A stretch of 8,926 bases of DNA from Vulcanimicrobiota bacterium. Lineage in GTDB: Bacteria; Vulcanimicrobiota; Vulcanimicrobiia; Vulcanimicrobiales; Vulcanimicrobiaceae. This document shows positions 8,082 through 8,926 of this stretch, piece by piece. The position numbers and the translations under genes are program-made. Under the pieces are notes generated by a model. That model made no database searches, was not told the DNA's origin, and worked only from the letters and a program-made list of their open reading frames with translations. The stretch spans positions 5,708 through 14,633 of the forward strand of contig PKWF01000057.1 in NCBI GenBank assembly GCA_003133185.1, read 5' to 3'. How positions within the stretch are numbered: the first letter of the stretch is position 1; each line of letters starts with the position of its first letter.

Positions 8082-8926
8082 ATGCAAATCGCCACGCGCC
8101 CCGCAAACAACTCCGCCGAGATACTCGCGCATCTTCCGCGCATCGGCGGCGTCATTCCAATGTACGTCGACGGCGAGTGGCGCCGGGCTGCCGGCGGCTC
8201 AACGCGCGAATTGTACGACCCGGCAAACGGGCAGCCGATTGCGAGTATCGCCGAGGCGACCGAGGCCGACGCCGAAGCCGCAATCGCGGCGGCGCGCAAA
8301 GCCTTTGACGAGGGTCCGTGGGCCGCGATGCACGCGGCGGATCGCGCGGCTCTGCTTTTTCGCGTGGCCGACGCAATCGACGCCCGTCGCGACGAGTTCT
8401 CGCGCATCGACACCCTCAACAACGGTAAACCCCTGCGGGAAACGCAGTACGATGCCGCCGACGCGGCCAACTGCTTTCGCTACTACGCCGGCCTCGCGAC
8501 GAAGCCTCACGGACAAACCTTCGACGTGCCGGCCCCATCGCAGACGTTTACCGTTCGCGAGCCGATTGGCGTCTGCGGGCAGATCGTACCGTGGAACTAC
8601 CCGCTGCTCATGGCGACGTGGAAGCTTGCGCCGGCCTTGGCTGCAGGCAACGTGTGCATCCTCAAGCCGTCGGAGCTGACGCCGCTCTCGACGATTGCCT
8701 TGGCGGCGATCTTTGAGGATCTCGAGTTCCCTCCCGGCGTGGTCAACGTCGTGCCGGGCCCCGGCGCCACCGTCGGCCATGCGCTCGCGGCAAGCATGCT
8801 CGTCGACAAAATCGCCTTTACCGGCGGCACGAAGACCGGCCGGAGCATCATGCAAGCCGCCACTTCGAACCTCAAGAAGATTTCGCTCGAGCTCGGCGGC
8901 AAGTCGCCCAACGTCGTCTTCGCCGA
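8082..8926 (+). CDS. NAD(P)-dependent aldehyde dehydrogenase, betaine-aldehyde/aminoaldehyde type (C-terminus beyond window)
   Basis: The first 281 codons of an aldehyde dehydrogenase, open to the window edge. Visible are the substrate-side start YVDGEW (28-33), VPWNYPLLMATWKLAPAL (169-186) with the oxyanion-hole N172, the cofactor-binding KPSE (195-198), FTGGTKTG (246-253) and LELGGKSPNVVF (269-280) with general base E270. The catalytic cysteine, expected about 30 residues further on, is outside the window. PWNYPLLMATWK and LELGGKSP closely match betaine-aldehyde and plant aminoaldehyde dehydrogenases. Placement 4 bp after patA makes oxidation of 4-aminobutanal to GABA (PatD role) the best guess. 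Oxidising succinate semialdehyde from GabT, or the aldehyde made by the exported amine oxidase, are alternatives. The first 25 residues extend beyond the usual domain start but are backed by a good ribosome-binding site. Confidence 0.9.
   Translation, partial: MQIATRPANNSAEILAHLPRIGGVIPMYVDGEWRRAAGGSTRELYDPANGQPIASIAEATEADAEAAIAAARKAFDEGPWAAMHAADRAALLFRVADAIDARRDEFSRIDTLNNGKPLRETQYDAADAANCFRYYAGLATKPHGQTFDVPAPSQTFTVREPIGVCGQIVPWNYPLLMATWKLAPALAAGNVCILKPSELTPLSTIALAAIFEDLEFPPGVVNVVPGPGATVGHALAASMLVDKIAFTGGTKTGRSIMQAATSNLKKISLELGGKSPNVVFA

Overview
The window (8,926 bp, visibly G+C-rich, almost wall-to-wall coding) looks like a chromosomal piece of a Gram-negative-type (diderm) bacterium: it encodes a large TonB-dependent outer-membrane receptor, a twin-arginine-exported enzyme and the start of a selenocysteine-specific elongation factor. 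The receptor architecture (N-terminal carboxypeptidase-regulatory-like domain, then plug and a very large barrel) is common in Acidobacteriota and in Candidatus Eremiobacterota/Vulcanimicrobiota. From remembered receptor sequences I lean towards the latter, but this is a weak taxonomic guess.

Layout. Two divergent gene blocks meet at a 98-bp intergenic region (5347-5444). The leftward block (minus strand) is a TonB-dependent receptor (5346-1792), then 3 bp, a Tat-exported flavin amine oxidase (1788-232), then 7 bp, and the N-terminus of selB (224 to the window edge). The rightward block (plus strand) is a GabT-like 4-aminobutyrate aminotransferase (5445-6698), overlapping by 4 bp a very clear putrescine aminotransferase PatA (6695-8077), then 4 bp, and an aldehyde dehydrogenase of the betaine-aldehyde/aminoaldehyde type (8082 to the window edge).

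How the genes fit together. The rightward block can encode the transaminase route of putrescine catabolism: PatA converts putrescine to 4-aminobutanal, the aldehyde dehydrogenase oxidises that to GABA, and GabT converts GABA to succinate semialdehyde. The leftward block supplies an outer-membrane receptor and an amine oxidase predicted to act outside the cytoplasm. A reasonable inference is that the locus handles environmental amines or polyamines, with periplasmic oxidative deamination on one side and cytoplasmic transamination on the other. The two blocks may be co-regulated through a 19-bp imperfect palindrome at 5391-5409 between them. Neither the receptor's ligand nor the oxidase's substrate can be read from the sequence. 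No transcriptional regulator, inner-membrane amine transporter or succinate-semialdehyde dehydrogenase is visible in the window.

No tRNA, rRNA, CRISPR array, insertion sequence or convincing terminator was seen. There is no gene-free stretch longer than 98 bp.
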